DNA from: Pholiota molesta
Lineage: Eukaryota > Basidiomycota > Agaricomycetes > Agaricales > Strophariaceae
Reading direction: 5' to 3'
DNA length: 64,000 nt
Assembly (NCBI GenBank): GCA_014925825.1
Contig: JACGCK010000180.1
Span: forward strand, 25,439 to 89,438
Shown here one piece after another: positions 36,257-49,293 of the stretch (positions are counted from its first letter, which is position 1; each line of letters starts with the position of its first letter). The notes beneath the pieces are model-generated. The model did not search any database and had not been told where the DNA came from. It saw only the letters and a list, made by a program, of their open reading frames with translations. The position numbers and the translations under genes were made by a program.

Positions 36257-36930
36257 GAAGATTGAAGTCCTGGTTCTGGTTCTTTTTCAAGTCACTGGAG
36301 GGATTAAATCGGAGTTGGGGAGTCGGCCAGCGCGCGAAGTTGGAAACAAACAAGGAAAGTACAGCGGTAGGGGAAGGTATAAGTCGTGTATTCGTAGAAC
36401 TCGTTGGTCAATGTATAGAATAAAATCGTGACAGTCGTGGCGAAGATGATGAGGTGTGTTGCAGGGCTTCACCACACCACCCCCACGCATCGCAAATCAA
36501 TTGATAGCCAAATTAGGCAATACAATGGACAGAACACGTCCATCATATTGTCCGTCATGTGAGTGGCCGACTTGGCGGGACCAATCGCGAAACGTGTTCA
36601 AATTTTCAAATTTGGGGCGAAGAAATCAAGTTCTCGGCCTCGCAAGTACAATTGCATAGTACGTGACACCGGGGAAAGAGTGAGGATTCAAATGCAAAAG
36701 TTCAAACGTTGAAACCCAAAGGCTAATAGTAAGCAACTTGATATCTTGATAATTTGGATGCATTAAGAAGCAGAAAAATCAATCAACAGTATCTACATAA
36801 ATAATAAGAGGGGTTGTAATAGGCCCCTAATGTGTACGAAGACATAGCCAGTCAGATTATTCAACAATTCTCTTGTATTGCAGATAAACTGGCTCTCCAA
36901 TTGGCCGCGCCTGACGTAGACACAAAAAAA
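36257..36930. other. Intergenic between WD40 and P450 genes
   Basis: This contains the presumed promoter of the minus-strand WD40 gene (start 36256) and the 3' flank of the P450 gene (stop at 36931). No other gene or motif is seen. Confidence 0.5.
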
Positions 36931-38856
36931 TTAGAATTGAGAGCTCTTGAAACGGAAAATCCATACCTGATGAATGTCGTTTCTATCTGGCTGCGGGAGC
37001 TGCTTCGGCGTCTTCCCATTTGCGTCCACGACATCGAAGTCATATCCAGCAATCATCATAGCCACGATCAGCTTTATCTCCAACTTCGCGACCTTCATTC
37101 CAGTGCAAGGATGACGACCTAGAAACACGGCACCCTAAGTTACACATCATGGCAGGTGATTTGAAAAGCGCTTACCAGCTCCCCAACCGAGGAATGCGAA
37201 CGTAGAGCTTTTGTCTTCTTCACGTCCAGGAGCGAATCGAGCTGGGTCAAATTCGTCAGGTTGATTATAGATCTCTGGGTTTCTGTGAGCGTCTGCGAGC
37301 GAGTAAGCCACGAAGTCTCCAGGTTTGATGACGCCACGAGACACAGTGAGGTCCTCAACAATATTGCGTCGCAATAGCGTTGAGCTGAGGACAAGGCGAA
37401 GTGTTTCTCGGATGACAAGTTCCATGACTGGCATCTCATCCTCCCATACAGAAATGGGAACGGCCGCAAGTCGCTTGTGCAAGGGTTCGCCGGACGTCGT
37501 GTTGGTGTGTTTCTCGATCATGGCGTCCACCTCGGCCTTGACTTTGGCCTTCCATTCAGGATGAGAAGCGAGGAAGACCAGGGCCCAGCAAGCTACATAA
37601 ACATTTATAGCTTAGATCAAATCACGAAAATAGAACGTAAAGTGACACACAGTTAATTCCCGTGTTAATCACTCCAGCGAAAATCACACTGAGAATAAAC
37701 TGTTACAGTCATCAGTATTCGTCAACGGAAAATCGGGCATACCCACGCACCTGGACGATGTCTGGTGTCGACAGGCCTTGACCTATTAATATATCAATGG
37801 AATCAGCAGATGGGACCTTCGCCTCCCTTCTCAAATCGATAAAGCTTTTGAATTTCATAAAAAGCTCTCTCGTCGCAATCTCCTTGTTCTTCTTAGCCGG
37901 GGACGGAAACCAAGGGAGCAGAAGTGCGGTCGGTGTCGCGCTCTTTTCAAGAGTCCAGTACAGGCTCTGGATCTCTTCAATTGCCTGAAGGTCCTTCGAC
38001 AGTTCATCGCATGTAGCCATCCGGGTGGTCATCTGAAAGACGAGCTAAATACGCGCGTTACACACGTTATTATTAGCAAATTCGTTTCCCAAGAGATTTG
38101 TAACAGTGGAATCAATCACGTACATCATATATGTTCTTGAACGGATCCATTCTTCCTTCCTTCCCCCAGAGCTTCATGCGATGATTGACATCGTCAAATA
38201 AATTCGGGAGAGCTTAAGTATTATATATGTATTGATATCAAATCAAGCTTCAAAGGACTTTTGTTAAATGTTGACTTACCATCCGTCAATCTCCGTTTGT
38301 TAGTGAATAGTATGGCGAGTTGTTTATTGAACCAGGCAACACCCTCGCCATCATTTGCTGATTTCATGTCGATATCGTTTAAAGATGGGGACTGAGCGTT
38401 GAACAATGGGTTAACTCTAGACATAATTTAGAAAAACAAAACTGCCCACCGCGCCCATTAGGATCTTATATCCTTCGGTGAAGTTCAAGCTCTTGGTATC
38501 AAAGAAAGTTTGGCGAGCTTCTTCGCCCCGTATCGCGACAACTTGATGCTAAGCATGTAATTTGTGGTCAGCAAGAGATATTACGACTTGGATCATACTA
38601 GGGAACATACATGGAGAACCTGGAACTTGAAGTGCGGGTCAGAGCTCTTGGCGAAGTTGGCCCATAAAAAATCGTATCGCTTGGTAAAAAACGTCCAAGC
38701 CGTCAGAACAGGAAAACCGCCCAGCTGTCTGATGGATCCTCTCTTTGAGGGAGAGAGTGCAGCATAGACCAAATAGGCGGAAAATGCAAGGACTGCTGAC
38801 GAGGCATAAGTGAGGATTCCGAACTTGTCTTGCGACAAGTTCTGTAGAAAAGACAT
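36931..38856 (-). CDS. Cytochrome P450 monooxygenase
   Basis: A multi-exon gene of about 500 residues starts at 38856 with an N-terminal membrane anchor (ILTYASSAVLAFSAYLVYAAL). P450 landmarks appear in order: I-helix IFAGVINTGIN, the ExxR motif ETLR (in VIRETLRLVLSS), the PERF-like FDPARF, and the heme-binding loop FLGWGAG joined across an intron to RHPCTGMK, with Cys as the heme ligand. It is therefore a likely active microsomal heme monooxygenase using NADPH-P450 reductase. The substrate is not predictable. It lies about 1.5 kb from an MFS transporter on the same strand, a pairing seen in secondary-metabolite or detoxification loci, but no synthase is nearby. Introns are short and phases agree where checked. 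Confidence 0.88.
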
Positions 38857-40385
38857 CAGAGAACTGGGTTGGAAACGGGGCAGAATTCGAGTTTTCTACT
38901 TATGTATGTTACAGTATATAGCCGTCTGTAATTCGTGGGACATTTATTGTCGGGGCCCTGATGGTAAGCAACGTCAGATAATTTCGTGGAGAAGAACCGC
39001 AGTCCTGGTGGAGTCCCACATCTGATCATAAGACTTTCTTAAAACTTCCGATCCGAAGTGCATTGCAAGTGAACTGCATCCAGATTGTAGAATTGTACAT
39101 ATCTGTAACGACCGGGCAGACTTGCCCATGCAATATGATGCATTTCACTGGAGCCTTCTACTGATGCATGTGTTCCTTGTCCGACCCTTAGCACTATCTG
39201 AGAACGCATACGAGGCTGTGTGCTGGTAACGGAAGTGACGACGACGTCAAAGCCAGCTCGGAAGGAAGGCAGTTGAGCTGCAGAACAAAAACGAAAACAA
39301 GGTTCGCCACCTTTGAATCAATGGTAATCGATAGCCGGACGTTTGCGCATGTTCGATTATCAAGACGGCACAGATATGAAGAACTTTCCTCACTTGAATG
39401 GCTTGCGAAAATAGCTGAGGATGGGCAAAGAAGTGCTCACTCCAAGCTCGTCGAGGATGAAAGAATAATAAGAGGAAGGTTCAAGACAGAATTAGACATG
39501 AAAGGCAATTGAAAACACTTGCAATTCCTGGAAATGTCCTGGAGTGTGCAAAGGATAGCATTAACATGGCGACTGACCCGAGACTTGCACGAGACATCCT
39601 GACGAAGGAGAGACGAGTACTAGAACATGCGCTCTCAGATTTCAGCAATCTGCGAGTTCCAGGATGCTGAATTTGCTGACAGGTTAAGCGAGGGAAGGTC
39701 AAGAAAGGCGTCGAGATGAAAGATCGAGGACATTCCGACATCCCTGTCAACCGCTGCGCCCTGGGACTTCGGATCTCGGCATGGGCACGGGCACCGTATC
39801 CACGGCCCGAGTCTTCAAGTGATATGTATTCCAGTCAGATTCCAGTACGTCTACTTAGAAGCCACATCAACTTACATCAACATCCAACCAGCTTTATGAT
39901 GCTGGTGTATACTAGGTCAGCTAGGGAAGTACTCTCGCGTTCGTTATCACTCCAGCATACTTAATCATTGCTTAAATTGGGGCGATTTTATTCAAATCTA
40001 TAAAATTATTGTCATCCAATGCATGGGCTAGTAGGGTACAGTGCGGTAAATAAGAAGGAATTTGCTGCTTTACACATTTGAATCACCAGGTTCAATATGG
40101 TATGCGAATGCGAGTGAGTCTAAATCCAAAAATGATATATGTAGTAAGTAGCAAAATCAACGAAACGACAGGTCTAATTTTAATAAATGTATAAATCCTG
40201 AGAGACAGAGGGTGCGTCGGTTTTGAAACTTGGGTTATGACGAACCCAGATGAAGCTCAAGGAGCATCTTTTCAACAAAGACGACACGGTTCTTGGGATA
40301 TACGAGTCGTGGATCGGCACAGTAGATATTGGCGGCCCAGTAAAGAATTGAAACCCAGATCAAAAGAGGAAATATAGCCATGCAA
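38857..40385. other. Intergenic with a coding-like relic
   Basis: At about 39285-39670 (+) a Lys/Glu-rich helical frame (YEELSSLEWLAKIAEDGQRS) is followed, in a different frame, by another (NVLECAKDSINMATDPRLAR). Both have good coding composition, but no splice site joins them and I recognise no family. The remainder shows nothing. The stop of the minus-strand MFS gene is at 40386. Confidence 0.35.
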
Positions 40386-42677
40386 TCATGATTGTGGGCG
40401 CTTCTTGGGCAAAGTAGAGTCCCGTGTCAGAGGATTGGCGGCTCGTAATTTCTCTCCGTTGTAGTAAATCCAGACAGGGAATGGAATACCAAGGATGATA
40501 GCCAAACCAGCCAATAGCTATGATTGGTGTCAGACGAAGAGAAATGGAGAAACACGGGAAGAATGTGACTTACCGAGTTGCCACCTCCTAGACCAAGCGC
40601 ATCGAACATTTGCTGTCCGAAAAGGGGGAAGGCAAATCCGAACAGAGAACGGAAAAGCTATCAAACAAGCTTGAGAATTAAACATCATTTATAAAATTTG
40701 ATCACTTACAGCAGCAGCAGCGGTGGCGCTGGCGGCATAGGTAAACGAGTCAACAAGGTATAACTGGATAGGCAGGCTATTGATGTAAAAAATTGGAAGG
40801 TGTCTTTGTTACAGGAAGTGCTTGAGGCTTACAATGTGGTCATCATGCCAAATCCAAAGATCCCAGAACCAATGATGGGCATGATCCAATGAATCTTAGC
40901 TTGCGCGGACCAGCCATACCAGAAAAGGCCTATAGGCACAAAGAACGATCCAAAAAAGAGTGCTGGGATACGCATTTCAGGAGTGGTGACGCCTCCATTT
41001 TTGGAGCCAAGCTAGATATACCACGTAAGTTTCTCGTGCTATCGAATCACAAAATAGTTCACCCACATATTTGTATACTTGGTCAGCAAATTTGGCACCA
41101 AAGAGGGTTGCAGCGAAGAAGCCAAGTCCAAGTCCAATATATGCAAGTCCTCCGACGCCGGCCTTGAATCCGTAGGTTTCGCTGAAGAATGCTGAGAATC
41201 TGTCAGAATATGAAATAGCGATGGCAGTAAAAGAGCTCACCGGCGAAAGTCGTGAACATCAAGTAGAAGATACCGTACATGCTATACCAAATAACGTCAG
41301 TTTGATTCATGAGCCAAATATAACAAAGGCTGATACTCACAAAGCCATGTATAAGCTAAGCATGAATAAGATCAAACTGCGGAAGAGCAGCGTAATTGGG
41401 CGCGTGAGGTTGACGTATAGTAAATGAATTTTGCTGCTGTGTTCTTGGAGGAGGTGAGGATGCGCTTTTGCGAGTTTCTCGGGATCGGCAGATTTGGCGG
41501 CGCGCTGCAAGCGAATGATAGGAGCATAGGTCTCCCTTAGCAGCGGAATACCGATGGCGGATGCTGCGCCACAGACAACTGAAGTCTCACGTTTGAGTAA
41601 AGGAGGTAAGAGAAAGTGACGATGTTTTTATACGTACTCGCAATGACGATAAAGACCCATTTGATTCCAATTGACTCCGTAATGAATCCTCCAGCTATGG
41701 GACCGACAACGGGGCCTATAATCATAAGTCGTAATGCATAAGTATCCATTTTGTCAATATCTGGGGGTTGTTCCTACCAATTAGAGGTCCTAGACTGTAA
41801 AGCGCCATAGCGGATGCGCGGTCGCGCTCCGAAAATAAATCACCAACAGAGCCACCACCAATGGCGATAGGCGCACTTCCCGAAAATCCAGCTACGATAA
41901 AGGGTAAGGATATCGATCCACTAACGACTAAAGTTGAACTCACAAAGGAATCGGAAGGCAATAAGAGCCCCCGTGTTCGGAGCAAAGGCGCACCCGAAAC
42001 TGAATGCCATAGTAAAGATGTTGGCAATATGAAGGACCTTTAGATAGTCGATCAGTGAAGCCCGTGCTTGAATAGGATTTATGACTTGAACATACCCATG
42101 TCCTCCCGTACATCTCAGATAGAGGAGCAAGGATTAACGGCTAAGACAGGGTCCCGAAGTTAGCACGCTTGAATACAGTACATGGTGACACGATGCTTAC
42201 CCCGATGGCATATGAGAGCAAGAAGATACAGAGCGTAAGTGCCATAATCGTGGGGTTGGTGATGCCGTATCTGACTGCTACTTCTGGAATACCAGGCGCC
42301 ATCATTGAACTAGCAAGAGGTGAAACGAAAGTATAGGCAGAAACCTAGGAAGTTAAATACGAAATTCGACGTTAGTACAAAAAAACGATAATAGAACGCG
42401 CGGCACGTACTATGCAAACAGCCCGCCATTTTTTGCCACTTGGCCAATTCCTGGCGTTGTCCGGATCGTTCTCCCAATCATCCTCAAGATTCTCAAGTTC
42501 CTCCTCGCTTTTGTCTTCGGGTAAAGCTGACTCTCCATGTCCTTGAGGTACGGGGTGCACTGTTGATCTTGCTTCGCTTTTCTCGTTAACTTGTACATGG
42601 GTAACAGAGGAGGCGATGGAAGCCGTAGTCGTTACGAGTGCAATGTCCTTATTAGTGAGGAAGTCGGAGGAGGACAT
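40386..42677 (-). CDS. MFS drug/polyamine-type transporter (DHA1 family)
   Basis: The start is at 42677 and the stop at 40386. An acidic cytosolic N-terminus contains DDWENDPDNARNWP, the usual lead-in of fungal DHA1 transporters. About twelve membrane segments follow, with the loop 2-3 signature LSEMYGRTWV, then ALIAFRFL, GSAPIAIGGGSVGDLF and PLIGPVVGPIAGGFITESIG (the antiporter-type motif C). The last helices include GGLAYIGLGLGFFAATLFG and LLAGLAIILGIPFPVWIYYN, and the tail ends LPKKRPQS. It is a proton-coupled plasma-membrane exporter by family; the substrate is unknown. Short introns interrupt the helices. The gene follows the P450 in the same orientation. Confidence 0.88.
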
Positions 42678-44495
42678 GTTTCCGCGAAATGAAAGACGGA
42701 AAACGCCTATAAGACAGAGAGAGAAATGAAAGCGAGGAATAATACGACACAGTAACGAAACTACCCCACCTTGTACTTATGCATTGCTCAACCAGTGGAA
42801 AGACCGCTCGATCGCAATTTCACGTTATGACCTTTGTGTAAGGACATGATAGTCACGGCCCGTTGACGAGATCGGCCATCTCGTCATATCTTAAGTTTAT
42901 TTCCCACATTCTATGTACTTACCACAGCGGGAATTTGGGGTATTGCTGGCCTTTGCTGGCAAAACTGAAGGCATCCCCGTATTTACCTTGAATTTTAGGC
43001 CGTGGACTACATCTTTGCCACCTTCTTGTTGAAGAATTTCAACTGCTTCGATTACTTGCGACCCGCGCTCTTGATGTGAATGAACGAGTTCATCGGTTGT
43101 GGAGATGCAATGCAACTGTTATGTAAGTAGTCAGGAACCGTCATATGACATTGATGGCCCTTAGAAAGCAGCTCAAAAATTGTAACTTCGATGTTCGCAG
43201 TGAGTATGGTACAAGATTGTACAGAGTGGCTTGGTGCACCCAAAATTTGTTCTCCCGTTGTATAGGAGACTCCTAAATTTCTGGATGTATGTAGGCAAAG
43301 GTCGCAAACATTTCACCTACGACGTATTTGGAGAGGCACGAGCCCGGGAGCTTCGGGACCCGCTTACACCGTGGATCTCAAACTAGCACGGAGTCAAGCG
43401 GACCTATACATAACTGCCTACGACATATCGTTCAGTTGATTGAAGTCTCTATCGGTATGTCACAGTTCACTACATAACCATGTGGACCTCCGAAATTGTA
43501 TTACTGGTTTTATCATTGACTGTGCGTCGTCGGATCAGCAATGCTATGCCACCAGGGTAGGACTCGTACGTTCCCAACCACCAAGGCAGCTGCGTGAGAG
43601 AAGTTCGAGACATACATGACAGAACCAGTAATCAGATGCGACCTTTGCACAAACGGTGCTCCCAGCTGATCTTTGCAGATAGGCATTTGGATGATAACAC
43701 TGATCTATACTGATCTCCTGTACCCAGTGAATTTACCGATGCCTGCTCTCTTTCTCCGTGCTCCTAGACCCTCACAATTGAGACCATGCATTCATTTTAT
43801 TTCAAGAGAGGCTATCATGTCATGGAAACAATGGGAGAATTCAGCTGGGCGCCTATCTTTGGTGGCCTTGGCAAGGAAAGCATTTACCCGACCCATTCTA
43901 AAATTAGTTGCGGGTCGGCTCGACAGTGGCAGACACCGCTCCGCGTACTTCCAGATCTTTTCGAGATCCTGACGTACTTAGGACGCAGTGCAGATCCATT
44001 ATCGACGCATCACGCATCATCAGCTTCGAACTACATACATTTATCCCTCGCAAGGCCGATGATCATGGAAGGATAAATAAGATTATGCAATATCTCTATA
44101 CCCAGATTAACATATAAAGAGTGCTTTGTGTAGTCTATAAAAGCGTGTATGTGGTTCCTTTGTCCGCAATTAGTGTCTTTGTACAATGGGAGGATGATGT
44201 CCAGGCGCAAGAGGATGGTGTAAACCGGGCAGGGAAGATGATGTAGTTTGAGGGTGCGTCGAAAGGATGGATAATGATGCTTGGGAAAACAATAGTGGAT
44301 GCGACGGGACGAATGTAAGGGCAATAAACAAAAAATCATGTCCTATCCAAGAGAAGCATTGGCGAGGCAGAAGGAAAGCAATACTAAATATGAAGTCGGT
44401 GCGCATTGTCCGAGCAGATATCAAGAAAGACAAGGCAGCAGGTTCCGCTAGGTCAAAGCGATATGCGGCCAACATAAACAAATGGCAGCGTCAGC
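42678..44495. other. Intergenic with an exon-like piece, no gene model
   Basis: On the minus strand about 43125-42990 is open with good composition (DELVHSHQERGSQVIEAVEI) and ends at a GTAAAT donor. Upstream and downstream exons could not be joined to it. The plus strand at 43670-44120 has short frames without family features. Otherwise nothing is seen. Confidence 0.3.
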
Positions 44496-46355
44496 CTACG
44501 ACAGAGCAAGAGCTTCACGGATGGTCGATAGCACAGTATCCACATCAATATAAATCGGATCGTCATCTGTTGGTGGTAACACAGGGGGGAGATCCCTGCT
44601 AAATGTACTACAACAGCATTTCATGTTAAATTAAGACGTCTCTCCGAAGAGAACAGGATATGAATGACTTACGTGCTTGTCCATAGCGCGCGATAGTGCA
44701 AACCAACGGAATGCGCAGCAAGCTCGCGGTCGCGAACGAATTTGTTCGTTGGGAACAGTTCCACTAACGTGGATTGTGGTGTTCGGCGCATGAATAGGGC
44801 ATCCATCAAGTGATTTCCATGTACACCAACGATGACCTATAGGATATGATAGATCACATTGGTCATTGCATCCTATCGAATCATACTTTGCCACTCACTG
44901 AAGATTTGGCTATGGCAGTCATCCGAGTCGGCCAATCTGTTTCGAAGGTCTCTGTGGAAACAACATTGATCTCATACCCGCCCTTCTTGCCAAAGTTTTG
45001 CAAGCCGTTCACAAGATCTTCATGGTCGCTTTCCGATAGCTTAGGACCTTGAGCGCCTTGACTATGCAGATACGCGATAGCCGGCTTCGCCTTCGGTTTC
45101 ACGTCGTATTCGCCAAGGTATTGAGCCAGATTCTTCCGCGCAGGCTCCCACCAGTTCTCTGACGTCTCGAGCAGCATGCAAGGCGCATACGCAGGCTGGC
45201 CCTCTTCGAGCGTCGTAACGGCGGCAGAGCGGTCGGCTACCACCAGCCGCTCGAAAACAAAGGGAACTTCAAGTTTATGATAGTCTTCCCAATCTTCCTT
45301 ATACATCATCGTGAGTGATGGGAAGGCCGCTTTGAGGGTGTAAGGATGGAAGCCGGTATCAACACGTTTGCGGCGTGTTAAGTACTCTTCGTGTGGAGGA
45401 TCGGCGTCGGTAAAGGAGAGACTATGGGGAAATATGAGTCGCCGCGGAGGAGGTAGGGCTGTGTTTCCTGAGGTATCTATTGAGGTATCGAGAGACGTAT
45501 AGGTTTTCCATAGAGCAAATATAGTGGAATTATCTAAAATAATATCAGCCCGATTCTAAATACCCAGCAAAAATTCAACGTACGTGGTTGCAAGTCTGCG
45601 GTCAGGAACGAGACGCCGCGTATTCTATTCGAGACGGTTAGTTTCCAATACAACTTAGGAGAAAGAGGACATACGTTGCGCCGTAGTCTCCAATAATCTT
45701 GCGGCCTTGCTCGATGGAAAGGATTTTCCATTCCTTGAAGTCGGGTCCCGTACTCGAAACCATTGTCGACATGGGTGGTAATACAGTCGCACTGTCTGTT
45801 ATGAGATACACCGTCCCGTTGAACATGTACACATTATCAAAAACGGTATACCCTAGACCTTTTTGAGGAACGGAGAAAAGGGGAGGATAAGTCAATAGAC
45901 ACACCTGACGCATGGTTCACCACTCTCGTTTGCGGCAAATCACCGCCCCAGTGCTGCAGCGCATCGTTGACGGTTGAATCTCCAAAAGGTTTCTGTATGC
46001 CGGCGATCTCTGGAACGTCCTTCCGGGCTATCCACTTGGCGCCATGCCTGCCGGAGCCCTTTGACTGGCTCCTTTCCACTCCGTCGCCTGCAACATGCCC
46101 TGGCGTCCACTCCCAATCTCCAAACACCTCAAGCTCGAGCTTGTCTCTCCACCCAGCCGGCCGCAGACCATCCTCTCCGATAACCGTATTCCCCACACCC
46201 AACCGGCTCAGAACAGCTCCTTTTGCTTTTGTGGCCGCGGCGTCTATGCCGAGAACTTGAAGGGTGACTTCAATGTTGTATGCGAGGAAGTAGGCAAGGA
46301 AGCATAGCAGGATGAATCCGATCTCGCGTCTTTCCGGAGGGGCGTTCCACCGCAT
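44496..46355 (-). CDS. Glycosyltransferase family 61 protein (DUF563)
   Basis: A type II membrane protein of about 530 residues starts at 46355: a short cytosolic tail, one signal anchor (IGFILLCFLAYFLAYNIEVTL), then a lumenal catalytic region. Family landmarks include GYTVFDNVYMFNGTVYLITD, FPSLTMMYKEDWEDYHKLEV and the conserved C-terminal block VGVHGNHLMDALFMRRT, with VELFP and HSVGLHYRALW after it. This block is the DUF563/GT61 signature found in EOGT-like and xylosyl- or arabinosyltransferases. The Golgi or ER lumen is the likely location. Donor and acceptor sugars cannot be read from the sequence. About five short introns; the stop TAG is at 44496-44498. Confidence 0.85.
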
Positions 46356-46978
46356 GTCAGAGGAGAAAATGAGAGCTGCGTCTCAAGTCGTCTTCGTCGT
46401 TGTGGTGGTCGAGCGTCACGATACGAAGTTGGGATCAAGGCCAGCGCCGTCGGGACCTATAATAATAATGGCAAATAACGATCCAAAAACCTAGGCTCAG
46501 AGCAAGGCCGCTTTAGCCACACCAAAAATTAGAATTCGATTTCGGACGACACGAAGACACATTTCAAATTCGTTGAGCATTGGTCCGCCGCGTAATCTGA
46601 ATGAACTCGTTTTTTTAATAAAAAAAGAGCTCAGTCAGTGTAAGAGTTTGGTAAAAGTAGGACAATCTAAATGCAGCTGGAGGTTTTCACGTACCCCAAG
46701 TGCCAGGGCTTTCATCAATTACACGATGTACTGTTCATGTGTCATGAAACCAGAAACAAACGCGATTTATTGATTATTTAGTAGCTTTTACAAGACGAAT
46801 TCGCTGCTGATAAAAATACATGGAACAAGAGAGTTGGATACAGAATGTTTTATACAACAAGGCTTCGGCCAATCGACCATGAAATAATGCTAACAGGTAG
46901 ACAGCGTTAAGCTTCCTCGGTTTCCCTCTTTTACTAATAAACTTCGTCAGGTAAATTCATCAAATGACGGAGCCAGAC
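46356..46978. other. Intergenic between GT61 and H2A genes
   Basis: This holds the promoter side of the minus-strand GT61 gene and the 3' flank of the minus-strand H2A gene. No further gene is seen. Confidence 0.5.
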
Positions 46979-47642
<664 letters not shown>

Positions 47643-47894
47643 GGTTTATATCTGGTTTGTTAAGCTCAAGTGGCAGACGCTGGGTCAGGGGATGGTGGTG
47701 GTTTAGCTCAAATATGACCGTGCTCCTGAAACCTGGCGTTAGATGCAAGTCACTAGACGCCCTAGATATTGTATCACGTGATGGGCGCGTTTCCCAAAAA
47801 TTCCCGGCATGCAGGGCCGGCCCGTGAGCCTAGGACTTCAGTGACATTGAACCTGCCATTAACCTCCATCATCTAAGTTGTACGGTCGATACCC
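47643..47894. promoter_or_regulatory. Divergent H2A/ATP10 promoter with CACGTG site
   Basis: Only about 250 bp separate the two start codons. A palindromic TCACGTGA lies at 47774-47781. CACGTG is the E-box bound by basic helix-loop-helix factors such as Cbf1 in fungi. Use of the site here is inferred. Confidence 0.5.
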
Positions 47895-48980
47895 ATGTCT
47901 GTTTTCTCTCAATGGTCGATATACAGGGCCTTGGCTAACCCGCGAATGTGCCATGCACGCCTGGCGCGCACCATCCACGCATCGAGCTCAAAGCTTCAAG
48001 CTAACGAAGATCAAAAGGCGAAGAGCGTCGAGAAGCCTGCTGAGGATTCAGGTTGGATAGACAGCCCTACCAATCTTGGTCCTCTTAATCGGCCACTGGG
48101 TGTTCGCCAACGACCAACAACGGTAGTCAAGTCGCGGACAGAGAGGATGAAGGTCCTCCTTGACCAGGAAGCACGGATGGCTCAGCGGAGACATTTGTGC
48201 GTGATTTAAAATTATCACTGCTTGTACTCAACATCTGTTCAGAATTAAGGAGGCGGGCAAGGGGTATTTCCATGACATGAATATGACTAGGAGAAACGGA
48301 GGCAAAACATGGATTGCACCGAATGTGCTCATTCGTGAAGATGTACGTGGCGTCCTTGTGTTTTTTATGAAGTCTAATTTCATCCATCAGAAAGCTCTTT
48401 ATTTCCCCAATGTGAAAGGTCAATGTCTGGAAAATGGCAAGAGCAAAGATACAACACCGCTTGCTTCGGACGAATATCCTTAATTGCCATGCTAGGAAGC
48501 CAAATATCTCAAGTGAGTTAACTAACATTCCTCTCCCCATCAAGACTCAGCCTAGCAATTCAGGTACATGCAGCGTCATTCGCATCGCCTACATATACCC
48601 GCTTCCGCGATAACTCACTATTCCAATACATCCAAGTCAACCTCCAGGAAAACATTCTCAAAGCCTTCCTCGTTCGGATATTCTCCAACAGCCTCCGGAA
48701 CACCGTCCCCAAAGAGCTTCAATCGACCTATTTAGTTTCGAACCAAAATATGGAATACGTCCACGATCCCCTCGGCATGACTAACAACAAAGTCGGCTAC
48801 GTGTATCTTGTTGACGAAAATCTGAAAATCCGCTGGGGTGGATGTGCAGATGCGCTGCCGAAGGAGGCGCAGGCTCTGGAGAGCTGCACTGGAGTCCTCT
48901 TGAAGAGGCTGGAAGAAAAACTAGCAAACTCAAAGACGGCGGAGAAGGAGAGCGATCCTGCTGGGCCAGCGACTTCGTAA
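47895..48980 (+). CDS. ATP10: Atp10-like mitochondrial ATP synthase assembly factor, with an apparent frameshift
   Basis: Exons: 47895-48196, 48243-48342, 48391-48512 and 48564-48980. The N-terminus is Arg-rich without acids (SIYRALANPRMCHARLARTI), as expected of a mitochondrial presequence. Family blocks are WIAPNVLIREDKALYFPNVK, ISLIAMLGSQIS and, near the end, GYVYLVDENLKIRWGGCADA. Atp10 acts in the mitochondrial inner membrane on assembly of subunit 6 (Atp6) into the F1Fo ATP synthase. Within exon 3, at about 48455-48470, the frame changes by one between the ALYFPNVK block and the ISLIAM block, and no intron explains it. This is either a sequencing or assembly error or a true disabling mutation. 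Everything else, including splice sites, is intact. Confidence 0.8.
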
Positions 48981-49293
48981 TCCTGTGTATTTCATGCGGC
49001 AGCGGAATACGATGTCTGTCACTTATTCTCGTCACCCATACTTATATCTACTGATTTATGCCACAGTGTAGAAATGACATACCTCGATTCACATTTTGTT
49101 ACTCAAATAAACCTGGGATCATCGTGCTTCATATTTAAATGTGTGGGTTCAGGGATCCGGCCACGGGAACATGAACATCCAATTGAGGCTAATCAGTTCC
49201 CATCAAACATGATAAGTAAGGTCGCTGACGATTGACCTCACAAACGAACCATCCTTCTCTCACATAGCCATCGACTCCCTTAAACTCGATGAA

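Noticed and set aside
36931..42677. P450 plus MFS transporter as a secondary-metabolite cluster.
   Set aside because: No polyketide, terpene or peptide synthase lies nearby, and the SDR and hydrolase are more than 6 kb away behind housekeeping genes on the other strand.
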